Of a stretch of 7,567 nt of DNA, positions 1 through 6,605 are shown one piece after another (positions within the stretch are counted from its first letter, which is position 1; each line of letters starts with the position of its first letter). A model generated the notes under the pieces. That model ran no database searches, was not told where the DNA came from, and saw only the letters and a program-made list of their open reading frames with translations. Source of the DNA: an uncultured Ruminococcus sp. (GTDB taxonomy: Bacteria; Bacillota; Clostridia; Oscillospirales; Ruminococcaceae); contig CAMNJD010000321.1 in assembly GCA_946540705.1 (NCBI GenBank), forward strand, positions 1 through 7,567. Direction: 5' to 3'. Both the position numbers and the translations under genes were made by a program.

Positions 1-3000
1 AATAACACGGCTGTAAAGCTCAGCAGCGGCGCAGGCTTCTATAACCGCGGCTATCACTTCCTCGGCTGGAGCACTGAGCCGGACGGCAGCAAGAATTTCT
101 ATCTGCCCAACAGCATCAAAACCTATGCGGCAGACACCGAAGATCCGATCACACTCTATGCACAGTGGGAGGTCAAGGTCTACTTCGACCGGAATGATGT
201 GACCGACGGGAACACCTACTTCTGGGGCAACAATACCGGCAATGACTGGGCAAATGATGAAAAGTACACCTATGACGAAGAAAAAGGCATGTACTACACC
301 ACGATCAAGCTGAACGGTAAAGCAGACCGGCCGGATTATACGCCGACATCAAGCGATGACGAGGAATTCTTCTCTCACTGGTCACTGGAAAAGCAGGGCG
401 CAGCAGGTGTTATGAACGACCCGTTCGATTTCAGCACTGCTGTCACACAGGAGCTGATTGACAGTCAGGCAAATGACGGCGATTATCTGGTGCTTCACGC
501 ATGCTGGAGAGCTCCGATCCGCATTCCGGTTTACTATGTGGATACATCGAATGCAGAATGGATCAGACAGGACGGCTGGCGCAAAGACGGTGACGGTGCA
601 AATATCGTGCTGCGTGACAGCACACCGGTTTCTTTGGCCGGAAAATCCGATGCTGACAGCTATGCGCAGGCCGGTGCAACAAGCGGCTACCAGTACGCTT
701 TTGCGACGCAGGCGGGCAAGAACGCAGACGACTACCAAACAATCACCGATGATGTGCAGATCACTGAGATCTGGTATGACAGCGATGAAATGTGCGTCAA
801 AGCAAGGTACAGCGACGGTACAGAGCATGAATTCGATGCTGCAAATGATGCGGTGTATCTGGTTTATTACAAAAGCTCCGAAAATATCCCTGTCAAATAT
901 GAACGCATGTCGATCGACGGCGGACTGTCATCTGTTACTGTAAAACCGGCTGCACCGAAAACGGCAAATGTCGTTCCGGAACCGCCGTACAACATGAACA
1001 GCAACCTGACAAATCCCGTTTCATGGGCAAATAACAATTATCAGTACTATTCCTATGCTGTCGGAAAATCAACTGCCGGCACTTCCGCTGACCTTAAGGC
1101 CATTACCGGTTACAAAACGAATGACAATGACAGACCGGAATTGCTGGTAAAGAACAACTGGAACGGCTTTGCGTATTCCTTTGAGGGCGAAAACTGGCAT
1201 AACTGCGGCTATGACATTGCGCTGTATACAATCTATTATGAACAGCGCCCGACAATCGTGACACTGACAGAGAAAACGATCGCATTGCCCGACAAAATGG
1301 ATACGGAGTTTGATTATACGATCACAATTACGCAGACAGAATCTAAGACGGTCAGGAGGAGATACGGATACATCAAGAATAATAGCTGGCGTGATTTGAA
1401 CAGCGGTAATTATAGAACTACAGAATCAGACCCCACTACTACGACATCTGATATTTCTACAGTCACTTTAACACTTTCTGACAGTGAGTCTGATTCATAT
1501 GTGCTTTTCTTCACGCAGCTTCCTGACAGCGAAATAACCAAATGGACAGATACCGGAGAATCCTATTATTATGACGGCAGACAGCGTGAGGTCTTCTACA
1601 GAGAGGACTATGTAAAACAATCAATCTCTCAGACAATCAGCATTGTCCAGGCACCCAAGACCGATTTCGTCACGGCAAATGACGCGGAAACAGGCAATCA
1701 TGTTTACAACAGCTCCTACACCTCCTCCGCAAATTCTGACCCGGTGACGATCACCTACACCAATACCCATCAGCTCAAGCTGGATCTGCATGTGGCACTG
1801 AAAGCAGGCGACAGCACGATCGCGCACGATGAGCTGCGTGTCGATGATGAGGCTGTCTATCAGCATGAATTCACCGGCGCCGGAACCTGGGATATCAGCG
1901 AAGTCTCCCCGGATGCCCTCATCACAAGTTCCGATGCATATATCTTCCTCGGAACAGTGTCCGGCATCAAAGAAGCAGATAACAGCATTACAGTCGGGGC
2001 ACAAAATGTCACAAGTGCATCCTTCGGTGAGGTTCAGGAGAACAAGTACAACTACTATCTGAAAGGTGATACCTCCAGTCTGCTCGGTGAACAGGATATC
2101 TGGTTTGTCTACTGCAAAAAACCGGTGATCCGCTATCAGTTCGAGAAGCCCTCGGGCGAGCTGGTCGATATCGAACCGCTCAACCGGAACAACGAGCCGT
2201 TCATGAGAAACGGCGAGCCGATCGCACAGAACGAGATCCTTCCGGTCACAATGAATGACAGCCTGCTGATCTCGCAGATTTCTACCCCCGGCACACCCGC
2301 TTACCAGATTCCCGGCGATCTCGATTATCAGAACGACGCACTGAAGCTCGACCTCAACCGCATCTGCATCGGCGATTCCTCCGGTGTTCAGGTTTCCTCT
2401 GAGAGCGAAACCGTAACGCTCAGCATCGAGGACGGCAGCCTGAACTATCGCTTCAGCGGGGCCGATGACGCGGCAAGCATGCCCGAAGACCCGGTTGTTT
2501 ATGCGATCTATCGCGTCAAGGGCTATGAGCTGACGCTCTCAAAATCCGTTGTGGGCGATTCAGGCGAAAATGATACATTTACATTCACGATCAGTTCCGA
2601 TCAGCTTACATTCAGCAGCTATTATATCAGCAATTACGGTGACAGTGATATCATCCGGAGCGAATCCGGAACACTCACGCTGACGCTGCATAAGAATGAC
2701 AGCGTAACGATCTACGGACTGCTCAGCGGAACCTATACGGTTCAGGAGGAAGCGGCAGGCTCCTGCGAGATGACCGCTAAAATCAACGGTGTCGATGCTG
2801 CGGTATCGCAGAATCAGGTGATCGCTGCGATCAGCGGCAACACAAGCATTGACATTGTCAACACGTATCCGATTCCTGTGACAGGCGCAGGCGAACAGGC
2901 CGCTCCGTACTGTATCATTCTCCTGATACTCACTGCGGCGGGAATGCTGTTCATCTGCCGGAGAAAGGGGGAACACGCCTATGAGCATGCCCCGCTTTAA
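1..3000 (+). CDS. Large modular cell-wall-anchored surface protein (pilus tip/adhesin-like), 5' end outside the window
   Basis: The frame is open from base 1 to the TAA at 2998-3000 (999 residues visible), so the gene starts upstream; the GTG at 199 is internal. Residues ~17-58 resemble a Listeria-Bacteroides repeat (Flg_new/InlB B-repeat type): GYHFLGW, then ITLYAQWE. Further modules of ~115-120 residues end in similar strands (LVLHACW, YLVYYKS, LYTIYYEQ, WFVYCKK, VVYAIYR). Residues ~421-590 look like a divergent CnaB domain (K425 near its start, N588 in ITYTNTH). Residues ~843-955 are a clearer CnaB domain, with K848, E916/E917 in YTVQEE and N954 in DIVNTY as the likely isopeptide set. The C-terminus is a sorting signal: IPVTG (958-962), a hydrophobic stretch (~968-986), then RRKGEH. 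By family it should be exported and covalently joined to peptidoglycan or to the fibre by the sortase downstream. The ligand is unknown. The segment ~1336-1640 differs in codon use. Confidence 0.85.
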   Translation, partial: NNTAVKLSSGAGFYNRGYHFLGWSTEPDGSKNFYLPNSIKTYAADTEDPITLYAQWEVKVYFDRNDVTDGNTYFWGNNTGNDWANDEKYTYDEEKGMYYTTIKLNGKADRPDYTPTSSDDEEFFSHWSLEKQGAAGVMNDPFDFSTAVTQELIDSQANDGDYLVLHACWRAPIRIPVYYVDTSNAEWIRQDGWRKDGDGANIVLRDSTPVSLAGKSDADSYAQAGATSGYQYAFATQAGKNADDYQTITDDVQITEIWYDSDEMCVKARYSDGTEHEFDAANDAVYLVYYKSSENIPVKYERMSIDGGLSSVTVKPAAPKTANVVPEPPYNMNSNLTNPVSWANNNYQYYSYAVGKSTAGTSADLKAITGYKTNDNDRPELLVKNNWNGFAYSFEGENWHNCGYDIALYTIYYEQRPTIVTLTEKTIALPDKMDTEFDYTITITQTESKTVRRRYGYIKNNSWRDLNSGNYRTTESDPTTTTSDISTVTLTLSDSESDSYVLFFTQLPDSEITKWTDTGESYYYDGRQREVFYREDYVKQSISQTISIVQAPKTDFVTANDAETGNHVYNSSYTSSANSDPVTITYTNTHQLKLDLHVALKAGDSTIAHDELRVDDEAVYQHEFTGAGTWDISEVSPDALITSSDAYIFLGTVSGIKEADNSITVGAQNVTSASFGEVQENKYNYYLKGDTSSLLGEQDIWFVYCKKPVIRYQFEKPSGELVDIEPLNRNNEPFMRNGEPIAQNEILPVTMNDSLLISQISTPGTPAYQIPGDLDYQNDALKLDLNRICIGDSSGVQVSSESETVTLSIEDGSLNYRFSGADDAASMPEDPVVYAIYRVKGYELTLSKSVVGDSGENDTFTFTISSDQLTFSSYYISNYGDSDIIRSESGTLTLTLHKNDSVTIYGLLSGTYTVQEEAAGSCEMTAKINGVDAAVSQNQVIAAISGNTSIDIVNTYPIPVTGAGEQAAPYCIILLILTAAGMLFICRRKGEHAYEHAPL

Positions 3001-3043
3001 GTCGCGGAAACGGAACTCGCATACCCGCGACAAGCCTCCGTAA
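2981..3043 (+). CDS. Possible 20-residue basic peptide or gene remnant overlapping the end of the surface-protein gene
   Basis: ATG at 2981 opens a 20-codon frame (MSMPRFKSRK at the start, ending RDKPP) that stops with TAA at 3041-3043. It overlaps the upstream gene by 20 bases in a different frame, an arrangement typical of translational coupling. A purine-rich AAAGGGGG lies about ten bases before the ATG. The peptide has about eight Lys/Arg and no hydrophobic segment. It could be a coupled small gene, the surviving N-terminus of a deleted pilus-operon gene (for example the basic cytoplasmic start of a signal peptidase, which such operons often carry; inference only), or chance. The frame is short enough that chance is a serious alternative. 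Confidence 0.22.
   Translation: MSMPRFKSRKRNSHTRDKPP
3001..3031 (+). other. GC-rich hairpin between the two surface-protein genes
   Basis: GTCGCGG (3001-3007) pairs perfectly with CCGCGAC (3025-3031) across a 17-base loop, starting one base after the stop codon of the upstream gene. No T-run follows, so it is not a standard intrinsic terminator. It could act as an RNA processing or stability element that separates expression of the large surface protein from the abundant pilin. The rest of the 3032-3112 gap shows no convincing promoter and becomes A/T-rich towards the next ribosome binding site. Confidence 0.3.
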
Positions 3044-3112
3044 ATCCCGGAGCAGATCAATCAAATCCGTATTTTAAGCTATTCAAATTCTAATTATGAA
3101 AGGAAGATCATT

Positions 3113-4711
3113 ATGAAAAAGAATATGATTCAGAAAGCAATCGCATCCGTGACAGCGATCCTTGCTGTCTCCGCTATGACTGTGCCGGCTGCTGTATCTG
3201 CGGTTAATACACCGACGATCAATAAGGAGCCTGCTGTTGTCATCCAAACTCCGACAGATACTGCTGCTATTCCAGTAAATAAGGACATTGTGCTGTTCAA
3301 CGTGGACGGCAGCCTGATTCTCTCGCCAAACATCACGTATTCCTATGATATTACACCGGCGGCTGTTTCGACTGCAACGATCACGACCTACGCGCCCGGA
3401 GATCTGAAAGACGACGGCATAACCCCGAAGGATGGCACAGCAGCGATCACTGTCAAAGTAAAGCCCGGCGTTATCGGTGCGATCACCACAGCCAATGATA
3501 ACGCAAGCACTGCGGATGTAAAAGAAGCATCGATCTCTTTCGGCGCTGAAGGTGATACGAATACGAACGACAACACAACAAAGCATAAATCGAACAAAGA
3601 GTCTGACACAACGGTTATACTCTCGAACAAAGTCAGCAGTTCCATGACGATCAATGTAGATGCAAATAAAATCTACGACACCAATGGTGACGGTCAGCAG
3701 GATAACGGCCCCGGCGTCTATCGCTACAAGATTAAGGACGTTACGACTGATGCCACGCTGACCGCTTCGGGAATCGAAAGAAAATACCAAACGGACAATA
3801 ACGATACCATCTATCTGGATGTGTACACTAAGTACAACGAGCAGAAGAACGGTCTGGTCGTCTACGGCTATGTGCTGCTGAAGGACACAAATGATAAAGA
3901 CAATGTGGATATCAATTATTATACGGAGACAACCATTCCCGAAACGCTCAAGATCACCGGTTTTGACACGGACTCCGAGAATACGGATACATACAAGGAT
4001 CAAACCGTTGCCAAGGAAAATCTGACCTCCGATGCTTACCACACCTACAATGTTGAAGTCCAGAAGAAGACAGACGGTGACCTTGCTGATACCCAGAACA
4101 ACTTCCCGTTTACGATCGCTCTGTCCAATGAGAATGTCAAACTGGATGACTTCTTCTATGAAATTACCAAGGACGGCCAGAAAGTAAGCGCCCGTACCAC
4201 CAGCCTTGGAGAAGGAAAACTTACTGATACCGAGTTCAATGTTGCCCTGAGTAACAGTGGTGCATGGACACTCGACGGCAGCACGGCTTCTACAAATCTT
4301 CAGCTCCAGAACGGTGACAAGATTCTCATTACCGGCCTGCCCGTTGGTACGAAAATCACGGTAACTGAAACAAACAACACGGATGATGTCTACACTGTTT
4401 CTGCCACAAACTTAAAGCAGGCTGCCGAAACCGGGACTGACGCAATCACTCTGAAAATAAAAGACGGTGAACAAACCGGTACATCGCTGTCAGTTGACAG
4501 CAAGAAGGCAGCAGAGATGAATGCAGCATTAGAGATTAAAAAATCCGATGCAGGTGATGTAATCGTCTTCACAAACACCCTGAAGGATATCTCTGTGACC
4601 GGTTTACTGTTCAGCATCGCTCCGTTCGCAGCAATCACCGCAGCGGGTGCGCTCCTGCTCGGCCTGTTCATGAAGAACAAGAAGCGCGGCGAGGACAAGA
4701 ACCGCATCTGA
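3113..4711 (+). CDS. Major pilin candidate with FctA/Spy0128-like and CnaB-like isopeptide domains
   Basis: The 532-residue product starts with a clear signal peptide (MKKNMIQKAIA, hydrophobic core, likely cut after AVSA at residue 30). ATG 3113 follows AAAGGAAG by six bases. Residues ~53-270 resemble the streptococcal pilin isopeptide-linkage (FctA/Spy0128) domain: PVNKDIVLFN, PNITYSYDI, and PGVYRYKIKD (200-209). K57 and N268 are plausible bond partners, and Asp209 stands where many relatives have Glu. Residues ~312-489 form a CnaB-like domain with FPFTIAL, GLPVGTKITVTE and VIVFTNTL; K318/K319, E419 and N488 are the likely Lys-Glu-Asn set. The sorting signal is ISVTG (493-497), then a membrane stretch (~498-520) and KNKKRGEDKNRI. 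The Ser at the usual Pro position is unusual. Its place next to the sortase and its pilin folds suggest the fibre shaft subunit. The pilin call rests on recognised motifs; the residue assignments are inferred. Confidence 0.87.
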   Translation: MKKNMIQKAIASVTAILAVSAMTVPAAVSAVNTPTINKEPAVVIQTPTDTAAIPVNKDIVLFNVDGSLILSPNITYSYDITPAAVSTATITTYAPGDLKDDGITPKDGTAAITVKVKPGVIGAITTANDNASTADVKEASISFGAEGDTNTNDNTTKHKSNKESDTTVILSNKVSSSMTINVDANKIYDTNGDGQQDNGPGVYRYKIKDVTTDATLTASGIERKYQTDNNDTIYLDVYTKYNEQKNGLVVYGYVLLKDTNDKDNVDINYYTETTIPETLKITGFDTDSENTDTYKDQTVAKENLTSDAYHTYNVEVQKKTDGDLADTQNNFPFTIALSNENVKLDDFFYEITKDGQKVSARTTSLGEGKLTDTEFNVALSNSGAWTLDGSTASTNLQLQNGDKILITGLPVGTKITVTETNNTDDVYTVSATNLKQAAETGTDAITLKIKDGEQTGTSLSVDSKKAAEMNAALEIKKSDAGDVIVFTNTLKDISVTGLLFSIAPFAAITAAGALLLGLFMKNKKRGEDKNRI

Positions 4712-4737
4712 TCCCCGCCTGAACCGATCCGAACCAT

Positions 4738-5586
4738 ATGCTCAGATCAATTCGCTTTTGGATCGCAGCGGCGCTGGCTGTCGTGTTGCTGGGCTGCATC
4801 ATACGGAACGCACACACTCCGGCTGAACAGTCCTCAGCACCCCCTGCCGCATGGACGGAACGCTGTACATCTGCATCTCAAACAGCTTCCGGAACATCGC
4901 TTACAGGTATACAGTCAGCATCCGCTGCATCTGATAATACCCGAACGGCCTCCGCCGCAGAGAAGGAGGCATCGGAGCCGGATGCATCTATGCCTGAAAT
5001 ATCAGACCGCAAGATCCGTGACATTACAGATAAGCTGCGCGAAGCCTCGCAATACAGCACTGACCTGATCGGCTGGATCTATCTCGCGGATTCCGATATT
5101 GACTACCCGATCGTGCAGGGTACGGATAACCAGTATTATCTGCACCACGCACCCGACGGACGAGAAAATGCGCTCGGAACGATCTTTCTGTCGTATCAGT
5201 GCGCAAAGGATTTCTCAGACAGGCAAAATATTCTGTACGGGCATAACATGCAGTCCGGCATGTTCGGGGATATCCGGCATTTCAAGGATCCCGCGCAGTT
5301 CAGCAAGCACCGCTACGGCTGGCTCTTTACAATGGACAGCCTGTATCGGATCGACTTCTACGCACTCGCGATCGTCAGCGCATATGACGAGATATATGAC
5401 GTCCCTGCGGCAGACAGCGCAGCATGGCAGGCGTCTCTGCGGGCGAACAGCCTGTATTATAATGAACCGCAGCAAAGCGATGACTGTGCTGTCATCGCGC
5501 TCTCGACCTGCGCTTCGGATTTTGAGAATGCCCGTGCGCTGTTCACCGGGCAGCTCGTGCGGATCCGTGAAATTGATCTCACATAA
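4738..5586 (+). CDS. srtB: Class B sortase (pilus-type transpeptidase)
   Basis: A 282-residue membrane-anchored cysteine transpeptidase that cuts sorting signals between Thr and Gly and joins the Thr to an amine on another pilin or the cell wall. An N-terminal hydrophobic anchor (~7-22) is followed by a low-complexity Ser/Ala/Thr linker (~27-85). The catalytic domain spans ~95-279. Class B hallmarks are GWIYLADSDIDYPIVQGTDN (112-131), ILYGHNMQSGMFGDI with H169, ALSTC with C258, and R266 in DFENAR, so the triad is complete. It lies 26 bases after the pilin gene and 16 before the receiver-like gene. Its likely substrates are the IPVTG and ISVTG proteins upstream. No Shine-Dalgarno sequence precedes the ATG, and an in-frame TGA at 4720 blocks any longer start, so coupling to the upstream gene is likely. 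LLGC at 17-20 resembles a weak lipobox, but a plain membrane anchor is the family norm. Confidence 0.92.
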   Translation: MLRSIRFWIAAALAVVLLGCIIRNAHTPAEQSSAPPAAWTERCTSASQTASGTSLTGIQSASAASDNTRTASAAEKEASEPDASMPEISDRKIRDITDKLREASQYSTDLIGWIYLADSDIDYPIVQGTDNQYYLHHAPDGRENALGTIFLSYQCAKDFSDRQNILYGHNMQSGMFGDIRHFKDPAQFSKHRYGWLFTMDSLYRIDFYALAIVSAYDEIYDVPAADSAAWQASLRANSLYYNEPQQSDDCAVIALSTCASDFENARALFTGQLVRIREIDLT

Positions 5587-5602
5587 AAAGAAGGTGTAAA
5601 CA

Positions 5603-6031
5603 ATGTTGATCGCAGCACTTGACGCAGACAGACAATATACAAAAAAATTGGGAAAGACATTGAAACGCCTGTTGCATGATGTAGAGTTCAAAGCCTTTAC
5701 ATCCGGTGCTGACTGTCTGAAATATACCGAAACGCATGACATAGCGCTTATTTTTATCAATCAGAATTTCGGAATGCAGTTTTCTGAGCTGCAAACGCTG
5801 CATCACAAGCTGCGCAAGCTGCGGGCACATATTGACATTATCATTGTCTATGAGGAACAGGCGCGAAGCAGCAATGTTGCGATCTGGAGCATCCAGAGCC
5901 GCTGCTCAGATTATATCTGCAAATCGGACACTGTCGAGCGCCTGACTGATGCGCTGCAAAATACCTGGTTTCAGCCGATTATGCAGAGCAATTATCCGGT
6001 ATATCCCGCACTGCGGACATCTGTACGGTAA
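5603..6031 (+). CDS. Stand-alone degenerate receiver-domain protein (pseudo-receiver)
   Basis: The 142-residue product has the alternating strand/helix layout of a CheY-like receiver and no fused DNA-binding or output domain. LIAALDADR (2-10) supplies the acidic-pocket Asp residues, and SDYICKS (102-108) matches the usual DYLxKP, keeping K107. The strand that should end in the phospho-acceptor Asp reads IALIFINQN, with N53 in that place. The usual Thr/Ser after strand four is Y83 in IIIVYEE. Normal phosphorylation and switching are therefore unlikely. A good ribosome binding site (AAGGTG, six bases before ATG) and a 16-base gap make it the last gene of the pilus operon, followed by a terminator. 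It may regulate or scaffold fibre production by protein-protein contact. The fold call rests on pattern only and the function is unknown. Confidence 0.7.
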   Translation: MLIAALDADRQYTKKLGKTLKRLLHDVEFKAFTSGADCLKYTETHDIALIFINQNFGMQFSELQTLHHKLRKLRAHIDIIIVYEEQARSSNVAIWSIQSRCSDYICKSDTVERLTDALQNTWFQPIMQSNYPVYPALRTSVR

Positions 6032-6059
6032 TCCGCAGCGAACAAGTGAATCCTTGATG

Positions 6060-6090
6060 CTGCATACCCGGCGCGGTATGCAGTTTTTTT
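6060..6090 (+). terminator. Intrinsic terminator of the pilus operon
   Basis: CTGCATACC (6060-6068) pairs perfectly with GGTATGCAG (6075-6083) around a six-base loop, and seven T follow directly (6084-6090). It sits 29 bases past the stop of the receiver-like gene and just before the next promoter, so it separates the two transcription units. Confidence 0.93.
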
Positions 6091-6100
6091 GTCTGTGCGA

Positions 6101-6129
6101 TTGACATTTGCATTCACATATGCTATAAT
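6101..6129 (+). promoter_or_regulatory. Consensus vegetative promoter of the XRE/ImmA unit
   Basis: TTGACA (6101-6106), a 17-base spacer and TATAAT (6124-6129) match both consensus boxes exactly. TGC directly before the -10 box gives an extended -10 (TGnTATAAT). Transcription should start near 6136, leaving a leader of about 30 bases before the ATG at 6168. So strong a promoter in front of a repressor gene suggests it is held in check, probably by the repressor itself. Confidence 0.92.
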
Positions 6130-6134
6130 GAATG
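6111..6134. promoter_or_regulatory. Candidate XRE operator (inverted repeat around the -10 box)
   Basis: CATTCA (6111-6116) and TGAATG (6129-6134) form an inverted repeat with a 12-base centre that spans the -10 box, and a CATATG palindrome lies inside it. The position fits autorepression by the XRE protein, but the half-sites are short and A/T-rich, so chance is possible. Confidence 0.3.
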
Positions 6135-6155
6135 TGTAATAAGTTTCACTTTACG

Positions 6156-6162
6156 AAGGAGG
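6156..6162 (+). promoter_or_regulatory. Ribosome binding site that fixes the XRE start
   Basis: AAGGAGG lies five bases before ATG 6168. An earlier in-frame ATG at 6132 overlaps the promoter/start-site region and has no such motif, so 6168 is the real start. Confidence 0.88.
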
Positions 6163-6167
6163 AAGCC

Positions 6168-6587
6168 ATGAAATTCGCAGAGAAGATCAAAAAACTGCGG
6201 ACGGATCAGAACCGCACGCAGCAGGAATGTGCCGAAGCGATCGGCGTATCCCGCAGAACCTACATATCCTATGAAGCAGACGGGCGGTTCCCCCGCTCCC
6301 GTGAAATCTATGTCAGGCTGGCGCAGCTTTTCAATGTGAAGCTCGATTATCTGCTGACGGAGGATGAGGAATTCGTTACCGAAGCATCGGAGCAGTACGG
6401 CTCCCGCGGCAGACGGCAGGCTGAGGCGCTGCTGAATGAAATGTCCGGCCTGTTCGCAGGCGGTGAACTGACGGACAGTGACCGCGACGCAATTATGATT
6501 GCAATGCAGAAGATCTATTTTGAATGCAAGCAGGAAAACAAGAAATATACGCCGAAAAAGTACCGCAAGGATGACGGCAGGCAATAA
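6168..6587 (+). CDS. XRE-family helix-turn-helix transcriptional repressor
   Basis: The 139-residue product has a Cro/CI-type helix-turn-helix at ~5-63: EKIKKLRTDQNRTQQECAEA, then IGVSRRTYISYEADGR and LAQLFNVKLDYLLTED. The C-terminal ~80-135 (LFAGGELTDSDRDAIMIAMQ, KKYTPKKYRK) is a tail I recognise from Clostridia repressors paired with ImmA-type proteases. It probably serves in dimer formation or as the protease target (inference). Transcription is from the consensus promoter at 6101-6129, and the peptidase gene follows after 18 bases. By analogy with ImmR of ICEBs1 it would repress its own operon and possibly neighbouring mobile-element genes until the peptidase removes it. The DNA-binding call is firm; the target genes are unknown. 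Confidence 0.92.
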   Translation: MKFAEKIKKLRTDQNRTQQECAEAIGVSRRTYISYEADGRFPRSREIYVRLAQLFNVKLDYLLTEDEEFVTEASEQYGSRGRRQAEALLNEMSGLFAGGELTDSDRDAIMIAMQKIYFECKQENKKYTPKKYRKDDGRQ

Positions 6588-6605
6588 TCCGAGAAAGGGA
6601 ACAAG

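Noticed and set aside
199..201. GTG as the start of the large surface-protein gene
   Set aside because: The frame is open from base 1 and bases 1-198 encode a recognisable repeat ending in LYAQWE, with no ribosome binding site before 199. The gene begins outside the window.
3044..3098. Separate promoter for the pilin gene
   Set aside because: The region is A/T-rich, with only weak -10-like hexamers such as TATTTT at 3070 and no -35 box at suitable spacing.
3083..4042. 319-residue ORF on the - strand
   Set aside because: It lies fully antisense to the pilin gene, which has a signal peptide, pilin domains and a sorting signal. Its translation is Ile/Val/Arg-rich with no recognisable domain, as expected for a shadow frame.
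4788..4797. Sortase as a lipoprotein through LLGC
   Set aside because: Leu at the -2 position is a poor lipobox match, and sortases of this class normally use a plain N-terminal membrane anchor.
6132..6134. ATG 6132 as the start of the XRE gene
   Set aside because: It is three bases after the -10 box, at or before the expected transcript start, and lacks a binding site. ATG 6168 has AAGGAGG five bases upstream.
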